Positions 37,476 to 47,901 are shown, numbered from the stretch's first letter. The stretch is 64,000 bases of DNA from Vibrionales bacterium SWAT-3 (GCA_000169995.1 AAZW01000002.1:62001-126000); one strand, 5' to 3'. Numbers and translations: made by a program. Notes: a model not told the origin generated them from the sequence alone.

Positions 37476-38737
37476 GAGAAGATCTCCCTGACCGCTTGCT
37501 CTAGCCCGAAAAACTTAGCACGTTCATAAATGACAGAGCGGGTTGATAAACCGGGGGTCCTGAACTCACCGACCATTTTCCCATCTTTAAAATCAGAGCT
37601 CGCCTCGTAACGAAAAATATCTTCCATCACAACGCTATCCCCTTCCATTCCTATGATTTCCGAAATGTACATCACCTTACGGCTGCCATCATGAAGACGC
37701 TTTACCTGAACAATCAGGTCTACTGCACTAACGATGGTTCTGCGTATTGCAAATATCGGCAGGCTAGCGGTTGCCATCATCACCATGCTCTCAGTACGAG
37801 CAATCGCGTCGCGTGGTGTATTGGCGTGCAATGTCGACATAGACCCATCATGACCGGTATTCATCGCTTGAAGCATCTCGAACGCTTCTCCGCCACGACA
37901 CTCACCAACAATGATTCTGTCTGGGCGCATACGAAGAGCGTTGATCACGAGATCGCGCGCGGTAATTTCACCCGTTCCTTCAACGCTGGCTTGTCGAGTT
38001 TCAAGCCTAACGATATGCGGCTTTTGAAGCTGCAATTCGGCAGCATCCTCTATGGTAACGATACGTTCGCCTTCACCGATGAAACCAGATAACGCATTGA
38101 GTAGCGTTGTTTTACCTGAACCTGTACCACCAGAGATCAATATGTTGCATTTACAGTGGCTAGCAATCGACAAAAGCTTGGCCATCTCAACAGACATAGC
38201 ACCAAACTCTGCAAGGTTCTCGAGCTTAATTTTCTGCTCTTTGAACTTACGAATAGAAATAGAAGTACCATCAATCGCCAGCGGAGGTATTACGATGTTG
38301 ACACGGCTACCATCCATTAAGCGTGCGTCACAAAGTGGCTTAGATTCATCAATACGGCGCCCTACGTTAGAGGCGATCCGCTTAGCTATAGTGTTTAACT
38401 GCTTCTCGTTAACAAATTGAATTGGCGACTGTTCTACCTTGCCATTGATTTCAATGAAGATATCCGAAGGCCCATTGATCATAATATCCGAGATATCATC
38501 GTTATCGACCAAGGCTTGCAGTGGTCCCAAGCCTTTAAGTTCATCAAGCAGTGCCTTAACCAAATCGACCCGTTTCAAGGAGCTGACTTGCAACTGCTTC
38601 TTGTCGATCAAGATATTTACGGAGTCTTTAAGCTGCTCTTCAAGCTCTTGATTACTAATTTCGACGAGTGACGCCGCATCCAACGCATCGAAAATCTCAT
38701 CGCGAAGTTGAATGTAGATTTCTTTTAATTGATTCAT
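37472..38737 (-). CDS. tadA: Tad pilus ATPase TadA (CpaF)
   Basis: The 421-residue secretion ATPase has Walker [10 protein letters not shown] (Lys 209), Asp and His boxes, [41 protein letters not shown]. It powers assembly, and in several species also retraction, of Flp pili. Overlaps with tadZ and tadB are 4 bases, a tight operon. The length is right for CpaF/TadA. Confidence 0.96.
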   Translation of the reverse strand: MNQLKEIYIQLRDEIFDALDAASLVEISNQELEEQLKDSVNILIDKKQLQVSSLKRVDLVKALLDELKGLGPLQALVDNDDISDIMINGPSDIFIEINGKVEQSPIQFVNEKQLNTIAKRIASNVGRRIDESKPLCDARLMDGSRVNIVIPPLAIDGTSISIRKFKEQKIKLENLAEFGAMSVEMAKLLSIASHCKCNILISGGTGSGKTTLLNALSGFIGEGERIVTIEDAAELQLQKPHIVRLETRQASVEGTGEITARDLVINALRMRPDRIIVGECRGGEAFEMLQAMNTGHDGSMSTLHANTPRDAIARTESMVMMATASLPIFAIRRTIVSAVDLIVQVKRLHDGSRKVMYISEIIGMEGDSVVMEDIFRYEASSDFKDGKMVGEFRTPGLSTRSVIYERAKFFGLEQAVREIFS

Positions 38738-39927
38738 TTTCTAAACAAACTAAAGCGTGATTTAGGTTTAATTTTCTTACCCGTCAATGTCGCGACTATA
38801 CTCAGCACAGCAGACGAGGACTTGGATTTAAGCAACTCATTGATGCCTTGCTGGACCACCATCTTCTCGAGCGACGGCTCATACATGAAGTCAATGCTGT
38901 CTTTGGCTTTGATCCGCTCTTTAGCGCTAGCAAGTGTCACCATAAAGTCCTTTGCCGGCCTATTTAAATTGAAAATGATTTGGTGTTCGGATTTACCTAT
39001 CTTTTTCTTCAAAGAGTTATAAGAGCGCAATGAAGACACCGACGGTTCACAAACAATAAAGATGCGATGGTACTTATCTGACAATTCCTGATCGTGCATT
39101 TCTTCGTAACAAGACAACGGCGCTGAATCGATAATAAAGTTATATTGATAAATCAGTTGATTAGAAAGATTGTAGAGCGTCGACGCGTGATCAGAGAGAC
39201 AAGCGACGTTCTTCTCTAACACCAAATAATCAAGCTTGTCTTTAACCGGGTGTACGTAGGTCTTGGCGATGGCACTGTCGATATCAATTTGATTCAAATC
39301 GATACTGTTGTGTTTAGCTTTTAAGCCTTTCACACCGATATAGATGTCGCTATTCAAAGCCCCTGAGTCATGATCGACCAAAAGCGTTTTTAAATTCGCT
39401 TGTTCAGCCAAAGAGTGAGCCAAGACTGAACTCACATATGAAATGCCAATCCCACCCTTGGTTCCGAGTACTAAAATACGCTTAGCAACACGCGTTTTTT
39501 TAACGATGCTTTCACCCTCTTGCGTAGACTTAATTGCCGCAAGTAACGCATCAAGCTCAGAGTCCCACAGCACATACGTCGCACCTAAAGCGTGCACTTG
39601 GTTACGCAGCTTTATCGAGTCAACATCACATAGAACGAGTAAAGAGATGTTCACATCCAGTCGAACCGAAATCTCAGAGACTTGCTCTATTACGTTTGGT
39701 GCACTGCGAAGGTCCAATACAACATGGTTCAGCTTGATGTTTGACTGATTCCAAGCACCGTCCAAATCAATATCGGTCACCTCAATAGGTTTGGGAAAGC
39801 CTTCGATTGCGTAAAGATCTTGGATCGATGCAGTTAGCGTGCTGTCGTCAGAAACAACCAAGTCTGTCGCTTGAACCGACGATTTCATTTTCGACGACGA
39901 GTTACGAAATAAAATATCTAAGTCCAT
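38734..39927 (-). CDS. tadZ: TadZ/CpaE pilus-localisation ATPase-like protein
   Basis: The 397-residue protein has an N-terminal receiver-like part (about 30-140) and a MinD/ParA-type part from about 150. The deviant Walker A is TKGGIGISYVSS, with VDHDSGALNSD as the next motif. TadZ places the pilus machine at a pole. The receiver part keeps hydrophobic core strands (VVLDLRSAPN, LLVLCDVD), but no clear phosphoacceptor pattern is claimed. It follows the rcpB-like gene by 2 bases. Confidence 0.88.
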   Translation of the reverse strand: MDLDILFRNSSSKMKSSVQATDLVVSDDSTLTASIQDLYAIEGFPKPIEVTDIDLDGAWNQSNIKLNHVVLDLRSAPNVIEQVSEISVRLDVNISLLVLCDVDSIKLRNQVHALGATYVLWDSELDALLAAIKSTQEGESIVKKTRVAKRILVLGTKGGIGISYVSSVLAHSLAEQANLKTLLVDHDSGALNSDIYIGVKGLKAKHNSIDLNQIDIDSAIAKTYVHPVKDKLDYLVLEKNVACLSDHASTLYNLSNQLIYQYNFIIDSAPLSCYEEMHDQELSDKYHRIFIVCEPSVSSLRSYNSLKKKIGKSEHQIIFNLNRPAKDFMVTLASAKERIKAKDSIDFMYEPSLEKMVVQQGINELLKSKSSSAVLSIVATLTGKKIKPKSRFSLFRK

Positions 39928-39929
39928 CG

Positions 39930-40391
39930 CTACTTCGCCTTTTTGATTGGGTTAACCAAGCTAATGTTACGGTTGTGCTCAACACTACAGCCAAATTGGT
40001 AGTCCTCACGTTTCGAAAACACCATCACGCCGCAATCACTGCTTTTAATGCGAACGTATCGCCCTATGATCAGGATGTTTTTCTGCTGGTCATCAGCAGC
40101 AAGCTCGACTTTATATCTGTCTTTGGCAATCGACTCCGATTTAAACCTATCTCGAAACTTAGCTACGAACTCACTCGCATCTGGCTTGTATTTGACGTAG
40201 AACGTTGACTTAGGCTCTCTTGCATTCAGCTCTCGAATAAAAGCCACAGAGCGTGACATTGAATCTTCGCTGATCGTTGTATCAAACTCGAAGCGTTCTT
40301 CTAGTTGCTCAATGACACTGGTGTTCGTGCTATCAACATGCGTACAAGCAGAGGCAAGCAGTACTAGTAGAGTAATAGCGATCCATTTCAT
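39930..40391 (-). CDS. CpaD/RcpB-like pilus lipoprotein
   Basis: The 153-residue product has a lipobox (LLASAC) and the CpaD-type end FGCSVEHNRNISLVNP. Such lipoproteins are outer-membrane partners of the Tad secretin and are needed to gate it. It lies right after rcpA with a one-base overlap, the expected place. The family is divergent, so the exact match is by context and the C-terminal motif. Confidence 0.82.
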   Translation of the reverse strand: MKWIAITLLVLLASACTHVDSTNTSVIEQLEERFEFDTTISEDSMSRSVAFIRELNAREPKSTFYVKYKPDASEFVAKFRDRFKSESIAKDRYKVELAADDQQKNILIIGRYVRIKSSDCGVMVFSKREDYQFGCSVEHNRNISLVNPIKKAK

Positions 40392-41716
40392 CAGTTGAAC
40401 CCTCCTTGGTTGATTGTGTTTTCTAGCTCTGGCTCATCAAGTTCAGAAAGGTCGATTCTCAGGAGTCGTTCAAGGTCGCTGGTACGCCTAAAGCTCGGCA
40501 GTTTGACCTGCTCTTGCTCAACTGGATCGACTAAATTAACCGTAGCGACGATAATGAGTTCAGTTTTAGAGCGGTTAGTAGAGGTGTGACTGAACAGTGC
40601 GCCCAAGATTGGGATGTCACCCAAAATTGGAATCTTGGTTAACGATTCACGCTCTTCTGAAGTCAGCAGTCCTGCGAGTACAAAGCTTTGGCCATCTTTC
40701 AAATGGACCGTAGTTTGGGCTCTTCTAGTACGTAACGAAGGCACGGAAATAAGCCCGGTAGTGGTCTTATTTGATTCATCAATTGAGCTCACTTCTGGTA
40801 TCAAGGTTAAGCGGATGTTCTCTGTATCCGTGACCTTTGCCACCATCGCCAATTTAACACCATACTCTTTATAGGAGATGGTAATGCCATCTTCGTCTCG
40901 CACCGCGATTGGGATTTCACCACCCGCTAGGAAGCTAGCCTGTTCGCCAGAAATAACGGATAGATTGGGCTCTGCCAACACGCGTCCAATCTTGTCATCA
41001 CCGCTCGCAGAAATAACAGCAACAATATCCTGAGCGGTAAAGTCGAGCAGCTTATTAACAAAAGTACCTGGCTCACCGCTGTCACTATAAGTCACACCCA
41101 ACTCGGTTAAAAATGAACTCGAGACTTCCGCAACCGTTAGTTTTACGTTGATCTGCTCGGTGGTAAGCACTTTTAAGTTATTAATCACTTGGTCGTAGTT
41201 GTATTGTGCGGTGTACTCTATTTCGTCGAGCGCTTCACCGTCTGCATCTTTGAGTTCGTAAGCGGCACGACGACGTTCTTTATTAAGCATTTCACCGACA
41301 AGGCGGTTGATCTTCTGTTTAATCTCTTCACTGCCAACAATACCATCGAGTACCACTTGATCACCGATATTGGAAACCACTACGTTTTCATCAGGGAATC
41401 GTGCGATTAGCGTCTGCTTTAGTAGCCTTAGACTTTGATTAACCACCAATTCAGCATTGTAAATTTCGTTTCCGCCACGATCATAAACAATCACTGAAGT
41501 AGTGCCTTGGCCAACGCCATAAACGACAACCTTGTTTTCATCAATAATTTTGTAGTCAGCGATCTCTTGGTTCGCTACAAATACTGTCGATATTTGTCTC
41601 TTTAAATTAATGGTCTTCGCCGCACCTTGATCTAAGTTCATTAATTCAGATGCGAGCAATGGGCAAGAGAGAATTGCAGACAATAGCAAGGCTATATGTT
41701 GTTTGTTTAAATTCAT
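40391..41716 (-). CDS. rcpA: Tad pilus secretin RcpA (CpaC)
   Basis: The 441-residue secretin has a signal peptide (ending PLLAS), an N-terminal pilus-assembly domain (AKTINLKRQISTVFVANQEIADYKI), a BON-like domain near residues 100-175, and the secretin domain with VLAEPNLSVISGEQASFLAGGEIP, then VPSLRTRRAQTTVHLKDGQSF and ILGDIPILGALFS. It forms the outer-membrane channel for the pilus. The start at 41716 lies one base after the rcpC stop and has AAGGA; the 11-residue extension from 41749 is rejected. Confidence 0.93.
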   Translation of the reverse strand: MNLNKQHIALLLSAILSCPLLASELMNLDQGAAKTINLKRQISTVFVANQEIADYKIIDENKVVVYGVGQGTTSVIVYDRGGNEIYNAELVVNQSLRLLKQTLIARFPDENVVVSNIGDQVVLDGIVGSEEIKQKINRLVGEMLNKERRRAAYELKDADGEALDEIEYTAQYNYDQVINNLKVLTTEQINVKLTVAEVSSSFLTELGVTYSDSGEPGTFVNKLLDFTAQDIVAVISASGDDKIGRVLAEPNLSVISGEQASFLAGGEIPIAVRDEDGITISYKEYGVKLAMVAKVTDTENIRLTLIPEVSSIDESNKTTTGLISVPSLRTRRAQTTVHLKDGQSFVLAGLLTSEERESLTKIPILGDIPILGALFSHTSTNRSKTELIIVATVNLVDPVEQEQVKLPSFRRTSDLERLLRIDLSELDEPELENTINQGGFN

Positions 41717-41717
41717 G

Positions 41718-42495
41718 TTAGTCCTTACCACGTAGTTCTCTGACACCAAACTGTGTTTCTAATAAGTCACTACTGCGAATAGATAAATAGCGGTTTTCAA
41801 TTTCTGAAGGAATGATATTTACATCCCCAATTTTTTGAGCCATTTCGAGTTTCAATACACTGCGCATATTTAGAGCAATAACTAAGCTGTATTTTTTATC
41901 TTCAGCATCTTGTGAGTCGGTATCTTCGCTACCTTTAATCACCTGTAATACTCGCGCTCCACTAATAATGACTCGGCTGACCAGATCACCGATGTCTCCA
42001 TATCCACTCTCTACTAGGTTTGATTTTGAAGATGTAGTAGAAACAAAGCTCACTTTATCGCCAGGAGTAAGGGTCGATGTTTGTACAACCCCGATGCCTG
42101 TTACTTCATAAAAATAAGGCAATTCGCCATCATTAAGCGACAGATACATATAATCTCGGTCTCCTGGGTTTGAAATCATCTCTTGTGTTAAATAAGTACC
42201 TTCTTTGATGTCTTCTTTAAAAAGAGCCCCAGGTTGAACAACAATGTCTTTTTCTAAGGTATAGTAATAGCCGTCTAAATCCGATATATGGACAAACTTC
42301 TTCTCGTAAAAATTGGGAGTCAAGGGTTGAGAGCGCTTGATCTCTTGTTGAGCGACTAAAATACTCACTTTGAGTTCTTCTTTTTTCTGGACTTGTTGTG
42401 GCTCTTTGTCCGATGATATATAATTACTGTTGATATATATCAATGTCGAAAAAAATAGATAAAGCGATAAGAAGGAGAATGATAATTCTGTTCAT
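41718..42495 (-). pseudogene. rcpC: Pilus assembly protein RcpC (CpaB), frameshifted
   Basis: As written, the open frame from a TTG at 42443 (241 residues) has the SAF-like middle and C-terminal parts of RcpC/CpaB but no membrane anchor. Upstream, an ATG at 42495 begins a clear hydrophobic N-terminus, MNRIIILLLIALSIF, which runs out of frame in a run of seven A (42449-42455). Removing one base gives a continuous protein of about 258 residues, ...ALSIFSTLIYINSNYIS. So the gene is either inactivated, read by slippage, or affected by a sequence error. RcpC/CpaB is thought to act in the periplasm with the secretin. Confidence 0.82.
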
Positions 42496-42509
42496 ATTAA
42501 GCCTAAAAT

Positions 42510-42525
42510 AGGGGCCAAAGCCCCT
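42510..42525 (-). terminator. Hairpin between flp and rcpC
   Basis: AGGGGC and GCCCCT pair around a 4-base loop; on the minus strand the stem is followed by ATTTTAGG. It probably partly stops transcription or protects the flp mRNA, so that the major pilin is made in excess over the assembly proteins. Confidence 0.65.
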
Positions 42526-42549
42526 TAATATAATATTATTCGTGGCCGT

Positions 42550-42762
42550 TTAATTGCCTGTAGTTGCAGTAGTCAAGTTAGCTGTAACCGCATTCAACGC
42601 ACCTGTAATTGCATTTTTAAGCGCATCTGTTTGAAATGCAGCAAGTACTAAAGCTGACATTACAACAGCGATAATTGCATATTCCACCGCAGTAACACCG
42701 CGAATATCATCTTCGAACTTCATTTTTAGTTCAGCTAGTTTTGCTAAAGTTTGGTAGTACAT
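42550..42762 (-). CDS. flp: Flp-type major pilin
   Basis: The 70-residue prepilin has a short basic leader and the Flp processing motif RG/VTAVEYAIIA: cleavage after Gly22 leaves a mature pilin with Glu at +5 and Tyr at +6. The hydrophobic helix follows, and the tail is Thr/Asn/Ala rich. It is the first gene of the Tad operon. A purine-rich GAGGATTAC is its ribosome site. Confidence 0.95.
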   Translation of the reverse strand: MYYQTLAKLAELKMKFEDDIRGVTAVEYAIIAVVMSALVLAAFQTDALKNAITGALNAVTANLTTATTGN

Positions 42763-42973
42763 AGTAATCCTCTAAAAAGTATATCGACCATTGGTCTTAT
42801 TGAAATTGCGAAATGAAATTTACCGGATTGAGAAATATACATCCAATTAATAGTTATTATGATCGCATAACAGAATCTTATTTAATAGATAGATAAACTA
42901 TTTTTATGTCTTCATAATAATTATTAATTACAATTTTATTGATATTAGAACCAATCATAGATACCCTTTACTT

Positions 42974-43432
42974 ATGAATATAGAAATAATTAATTACTCA
43001 TTTTTAATCGCTCTAAACCTATCAATATTTTCTTGTGTATGCTTTTTTGATTGGAAACACAGAAAAATACCAAACAACTTAAATAAAATTGCATTGGTAG
43101 TTAACCTGGTTGTAGCCTTATCAAACGGTTATTTGGCTTCATCCCTGCCGATCTCTATTGTGTGTTTCGTTATTGGAGTTTTACTTTGGTACCTCAAGGT
43201 AATCGGTGCTGGCGATGTTAAGTTACTGACAGCATTGGTCATTGGAATTCAACCTGATCTAGTCATTGCAACCTTAATTTCTATAGGTTTTATGGGAGGG
43301 GGGTTAGTTTTAATAATGTATATAATCGGTAAGATAAAGCGTTTCAATAGCTACAAAAAAGGTATCCCTTATGGGATACCCATTGCTTTAAGTTGTTTTA
43401 TTTTCAGCACAATTTCAACACTATCAAACTAG
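42974..43432 (+). CDS. tadV: Tad prepilin peptidase TadV (CpaA)
   Basis: The 152-residue membrane protein is a type IV prepilin-like aspartic protease. The two catalytic aspartates are visible: Asp26 in CFFDWKHRKIPN and Asp81 in GAGDVKLL. It processes Flp and the TadE/TadF pseudopilins. It is transcribed away from flp across a 211-base AT-rich shared spacer, rather than being inside the operon, and it runs into the LysR gene with no gap. Confidence 0.93.
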   Translation: MNIEIINYSFLIALNLSIFSCVCFFDWKHRKIPNNLNKIALVVNLVVALSNGYLASSLPISIVCFVIGVLLWYLKVIGAGDVKLLTALVIGIQPDLVIATLISIGFMGGGLVLIMYIIGKIKRFNSYKKGIPYGIPIALSCFIFSTISTLSN

Positions 43433-44317
43433 TCACATAATATTATGCTTTATTCCTGATTCGGAAATATCACTAATCTGAAAAAGTTGCTGTATTTTAT
43501 CTTTTATTCCTAAAGTTTCGAGTTCTTGTGAAATTTCATCACTACACCAGACATACATATTTACTTTCTGACGTAACGGGATTGTCTTACACTTTTCATC
43601 ACATACCGACCACTCAGGAAAGATCAAAACCGTCCCGTTAGTATCGAGTTCATTTTTTAACAATTGGCATGAGCTTGTTTTAACCCAACTTGTTACGTGA
43701 GATGTTTCAACATTGTAGTCGTTTAATAGCTCTTGAACATATGACTTAGACAAAGAACTGCAAAAAACAACTCTCTGTGGATAGCACTCATAAGGGTCAA
43801 GGGAACAAGAATACGCAATCACATAGTTTACCGTTTTTAATTGATAGGACTTTCCGTTCCCCTGTGAAATTCTATCCATAGTAAATATTAAGTCATAACG
43901 CGACAACTCCAATGAAGAAGACTTAGTAAAACTGTTTATGGATAAGTCGATATTGTTTAACATTCGAAATTCATTAATTACTCGATTGACCAAATCGAAA
44001 CAAAATGACTCGTCGATCGCTATGTTAAATTGATCTCTTAGCTCCACTTTCTCTAGATCTTCAAATAACCTCTCATACATGGACATGGTTTGGTCAGCAT
44101 AATCCAGTAATACTTTTCCATGTTTAGTCAGTAAAAACCCTTCTTTTCGATCAAAAATACTTGCCCCTATTGTACTCTCGATCTTTTTAATATGTTGAGA
44201 TACCGCGGGCTGTGTCATAAATAGAGACTCAGCGGCAGCTGTAAAACTTTTGTGCTTAGCAACGTGTGAAAATGTTCTTAAATATTTTACGTCGATAGAT
44301 CTGTTGACGTTTTTCAT
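43433..44317 (-). CDS. LysR-family regulator beside the Tad locus
   Basis: The 294-residue protein has a LysR winged HTH at residues about 9-70 (FTAAAESLFMTQPAVSQHIKKIE) and a divergent ligand domain. Its stop abuts the stop of tadV, tail to tail. It stands between tadV and a protease gene and may control the pilus locus, but this rests only on position. Codon use and AT content are like those of tadV and flp. Confidence 0.85.
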   Translation of the reverse strand: MKNVNRSIDVKYLRTFSHVAKHKSFTAAAESLFMTQPAVSQHIKKIESTIGASIFDRKEGFLLTKHGKVLLDYADQTMSMYERLFEDLEKVELRDQFNIAIDESFCFDLVNRVINEFRMLNNIDLSINSFTKSSSLELSRYDLIFTMDRISQGNGKSYQLKTVNYVIAYSCSLDPYECYPQRVVFCSSLSKSYVQELLNDYNVETSHVTSWVKTSSCQLLKNELDTNGTVLIFPEWSVCDEKCKTIPLRQKVNMYVWCSDEISQELETLGIKDKIQQLFQISDISESGIKHNIM

Positions 44318-44823
44318 GGTGAAAACTACCCCGATGTTGCGTTGTTTTATTAATTATTCTTATTAAAAATCAGCGTAAAAGTAACAATAGTGTCATTCAG
44401 ATACAAAAAAACATTATTTATATAGTCATAAGTAATGTTTATATCCATCTACATAAACAAATACATTTCCCAAACCAACAACTGATTCACAATCCTTATG
44501 TGCTTTTACAAACAACATATTTAACTTGTCATTCGTTCTCCTGAGCCCTTACACAACACATGCTTAACACTAATGACAATAAACACAATTATAACCAAAA
44601 GCTATACATCGACCACCTTTGAGGTGCAACAAAAGCTCTGAAATTTATGTAAAAATTCGTCATTTATAAGACTTCAGGTCAAAAATCACTCAATAGAATG
44701 ATTGTTCAAATTTGTGATCTAGATTGCCATCAAATGAAACTAAACACCTATTAATATTACCTAATTCCAAAAAATGCGACAAAATACGCTGTTTTTACTC
44801 TGAAATGAGGTTAAGTCAGGCGC
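44318..44823. other. AT-rich spacer between LysR gene and the M6 protease gene
   Basis: About 500 bases contain no supported gene or RNA. The left part should hold the LysR promoter. No repeat or conserved element was recognised by eye. Confidence 0.5.
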
Positions 44824-44852
44824 AAAAAAAGGGCTGATAACTATAGCCCTTT
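44824..44852 (-). terminator. Intrinsic terminator after the M6 protease gene
   Basis: AAAGGGCTATAG and its partner CAGCCCTTT form a stem on the minus strand, followed by TTTTGCG. Confidence 0.85.
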
Positions 44853-44883
44853 CGTATATGCATAATTATTTTATGGTTTTATT

Positions 44884-47800
44884 TCAACGTTTCGTTCGTA
44901 ATCTAGAGAGTAAACAAAGTATAAAAAGAATAGACAATGATGAGCTGCCTCCTGACGATTCTCCTTGATTCAATGTCACCTCTGATTCACTGGAAACATT
45001 AGGCAAAACTTCTATATCAAAAGAACCAACCCACTCATCACCACCGGACAATAAAACCTTATATTTAATATTGTCATATAAAGCCAGCCTACGCTCTGCA
45101 GGCGCATTATAAACAATCTGAGCATCGATTATATTAGCTACCCCATTACGCGGGGCTTCAAGAATATTTAATGCTTTCACCTCACCATTAATATTTGGAA
45201 ACAATTGGACTTCATCACCATATTTGACTTGTAGAGATTTCGTTTCCAACAACAATGCCTTCTTTCTTCGCACATCAATAGTGACCGACTGTTCGGCATA
45301 TCCACCTACAGGGTCCGCCACCTTAACACTCAACCGGTACTTTTCACCTTCCAACGCTCCGTTTGGTACATGTATAGTCAATGTTTTCGATTGTGTACCA
45401 CTCAATGCTAATCTAGCGCCTTCTGTCTGAGTCCAAGTGACCTGATGTTCAGCTGAATCAACATCCGTAATCGTCGTTACTTCGAATACCACTTTCTCAC
45501 CAGCTACAGCACCAACCTGAATCTTATTGAGCTTAAATTGGGGAACATCATTAACCGGCCTAATTTCAACCTCAACAGTCGCGTAATCACTTTGGTATCC
45601 ACCACCATCAACAAGACGATAAGTAAAACTATCTCGTCCAAACTGGTTGATCGAGGGGAAATATGTACTACCTCTGATAACACCTTTAGCTGGCTTACGA
45701 CCTATCTCAATTGAATACGGGTGAGATCTAGGCAAGTTGAGGTCATTGGCCAATAAGTTGAGCATAAACGGACTGTCTTCTTCCGTAACGACAGAGTCAT
45801 CTACCACAATAGGCTTGGATTGGCTCGGTTGTTCAAAAAGTACCGCAAAGGGGAAGTTTTGGCCGAAGCCACGGCTCAAACCTCGAGTTTTATAATCAGA
45901 TATTGCCCCTGAGAATTGCCTTTTTCTCTGTCCGTCACCCAAATAAGCATCTAAAAACTGTGTTGAATATTCAGGTGTCCCGTTTTCAATTTCTAACACC
46001 AGTAACTTGGATCCAATTCCAAGCTTTACAGGCTCATCAAAAATAACCTGCCCACCACCTTGCTGCGCAACACCTCGATGCAATAGACGTCCAGCTGCTT
46101 CAATAATCACAGCATTACCAAATCTTGATTGAAACGGGTATTCGACCAGGCGATAAAACATCGGCATAGCAACACTCGTCGCCTTAGCGTAGAAGTGCAG
46201 CCCTACGATATCCTCACGCCCCTCAACAACGTCAATGGCGAACCCAAGTGCGTTTGTATTTGTACTATAACGTGGATAAGTTCGGCCAAATGACGTGACC
46301 CAAGACGACTTAGTGGACGCATTGGGAATAGCTAACGAAAATGTTGCCTTATCAGCGTCACTACTTATATTTGAGATAGTTACATCGGTACTTCTTCCCG
46401 CAGTAATGTCAGTCAAAGATGGTTCAGAGTCATCAGAGAGATTCGTCACTGTCTCTCTACCGGGGAAAATATCGCCCGAGTCGCCGGATGAAAACCCACT
46501 CTCGAGTAGCCCATCGCCATCAGCCTGAAATATCTGAACCTGCATCGGCCCATCACTATTGAACTGGTTATCTATATTTACCGCCGTAATGAGCAAGCCT
46601 TCGCCACGAAGTGCTTGGTCATAATCGGTTTTGCGTCGGTTCTCTATATAAGCTCGAGGCCCAAATTGCTTTAAGTATGGGTCAAGGTGAATCACGCTTT
46701 CCCCATTAATAGTGCCAATTTGGACCTGGCCATTCTCTGAAAGAACGGTTGGCTTAAGAAAACCTGACGCCTCTTTACTCCATGCCAGCATGTTTACTGG
46801 AGTCTGACCTGCGTATTCGTCGCTAGGCTTTCTTGCCCAGCTTCCGCCTCCCATCAAACCCCAATGTCCAATTGAGCCGTCATGTTTATAAGAGTAAAGA
46901 TCCGGCAAACCCAACATTAAATGCCCAAGTTCGTGCGCTATTACTCCCATGGTTGACTGATGATCGTCTTGATAATCAGCAAACAAGCAATAAGCGCTGA
47001 TTCGCTTTCCATCAATCTCGACGGTACTGTGAGCGTACTTATGAGGCCAAATCGTTGGAGTCTTTCGTGTACCGCTAGATTTATCATTACCCGCAAAGAC
47101 AAACATAACGGAGAGTTCTTGAGGCGAGATGCTGTCGTCATTGTTCGAGTCGTATTGAGCAAGATTGAAATCCACGTCTAAGGCTTCATACGCTTTTTCA
47201 AACACATTATTGAGTTTAGTTTGGCAATTACGCTCTGATTTGGAGTGGCAGTTTGGATGTTCAATATCTAGAGTGACATTAATGACACCGTCATTCTTTG
47301 TTCCTTCACTCTCTTTCGCTGGAACAACTTTATAGTTACCGTAGCTATTTTTTAGAAAGTAATCTTGGACGCTTTGTTGATTGGTTCCAAATATCGTCGA
47401 CTGAAAGTCATGGTCCACTTTTTCGTTTGAAAAGCTAACCTGTACCACTAATAATGGCTGCTCTATGATTTTATTATTTAAAGCTCGGCTTTCATGCGAA
47501 CTTTGGTTCCTTATATAATTAAACCTCTTGTTGTTAGCTGCGGGTGATTCAATTAGTTCATTGAAATATGTTGGCTCTATTTTTATATGCCTAACATTAG
47601 ATTCAGAAGGTACATCTGTCTCACTCGAAGCTAGAACTCCGGTGGAAACTATTCTGCCTTGCTCTTCTTCATTCTTTTCATATCTAGCAAAATACCATTG
47701 ACTGTCAGAGTCTTGGATATAGAGGCTACCTGTTTGGTCTTGATACCAAAACATATGCTGAGAGCCCATTAACCGCAGTTCTTTAGAACTGCCGTCAACA

Positions 47801-47901
47801 AAAGTTATCGTATGCCAAATTGGTGCAGGTAAAGTGCTTGCTTGTACTGTACTAACAGCTAATAACGCTGTTATGAAGGTACAAATTAGTTTTGTCCTCA
47901 T
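44884..47901 (-). CDS. Secreted M6-family metalloprotease with GlyGly-CTERM tail
   Basis: The 1005-residue protein has a signal peptide (ending TVQAS), a pro-region, and an M6 catalytic domain with the zinc motif HELGHLMLGLPD (His 323, His 327) and a following HWGLMGGGSWAR. A calcium-loop-like DSNNDDSISPQE comes before it. Later parts include a cadherin/Ig-like segment (EEDSPFMLNLLANDL, RPVNDVP) at about 705-800. It ends with Gly-Gly-Ser, a hydrophobic helix and Arg/Lys, a GlyGly-CTERM sorting signal processed by rhombosortase in Vibrio and relatives, which links it to type II secretion. Confidence 0.9.
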   Translation of the reverse strand: MRTKLICTFITALLAVSTVQASTLPAPIWHTITFVDGSSKELRLMGSQHMFWYQDQTGSLYIQDSDSQWYFARYEKNEEEQGRIVSTGVLASSETDVPSESNVRHIKIEPTYFNELIESPAANNKRFNYIRNQSSHESRALNNKIIEQPLLVVQVSFSNEKVDHDFQSTIFGTNQQSVQDYFLKNSYGNYKVVPAKESEGTKNDGVINVTLDIEHPNCHSKSERNCQTKLNNVFEKAYEALDVDFNLAQYDSNNDDSISPQELSVMFVFAGNDKSSGTRKTPTIWPHKYAHSTVEIDGKRISAYCLFADYQDDHQSTMGVIAHELGHLMLGLPDLYSYKHDGSIGHWGLMGGGSWARKPSDEYAGQTPVNMLAWSKEASGFLKPTVLSENGQVQIGTINGESVIHLDPYLKQFGPRAYIENRRKTDYDQALRGEGLLITAVNIDNQFNSDGPMQVQIFQADGDGLLESGFSSGDSGDIFPGRETVTNLSDDSEPSLTDITAGRSTDVTISNISSDADKATFSLAIPNASTKSSWVTSFGRTYPRYSTNTNALGFAIDVVEGREDIVGLHFYAKATSVAMPMFYRLVEYPFQSRFGNAVIIEAAGRLLHRGVAQQGGGQVIFDEPVKLGIGSKLLVLEIENGTPEYSTQFLDAYLGDGQRKRQFSGAISDYKTRGLSRGFGQNFPFAVLFEQPSQSKPIVVDDSVVTEEDSPFMLNLLANDLNLPRSHPYSIEIGRKPAKGVIRGSTYFPSINQFGRDSFTYRLVDGGGYQSDYATVEVEIRPVNDVPQFKLNKIQVGAVAGEKVVFEVTTITDVDSAEHQVTWTQTEGARLALSGTQSKTLTIHVPNGALEGEKYRLSVKVADPVGGYAEQSVTIDVRRKKALLLETKSLQVKYGDEVQLFPNINGEVKALNILEAPRNGVANIIDAQIVYNAPAERRLALYDNIKYKVLLSGGDEWVGSFDIEVLPNVSSESEVTLNQGESSGGSSSLSILFILCLLSRLRTKR

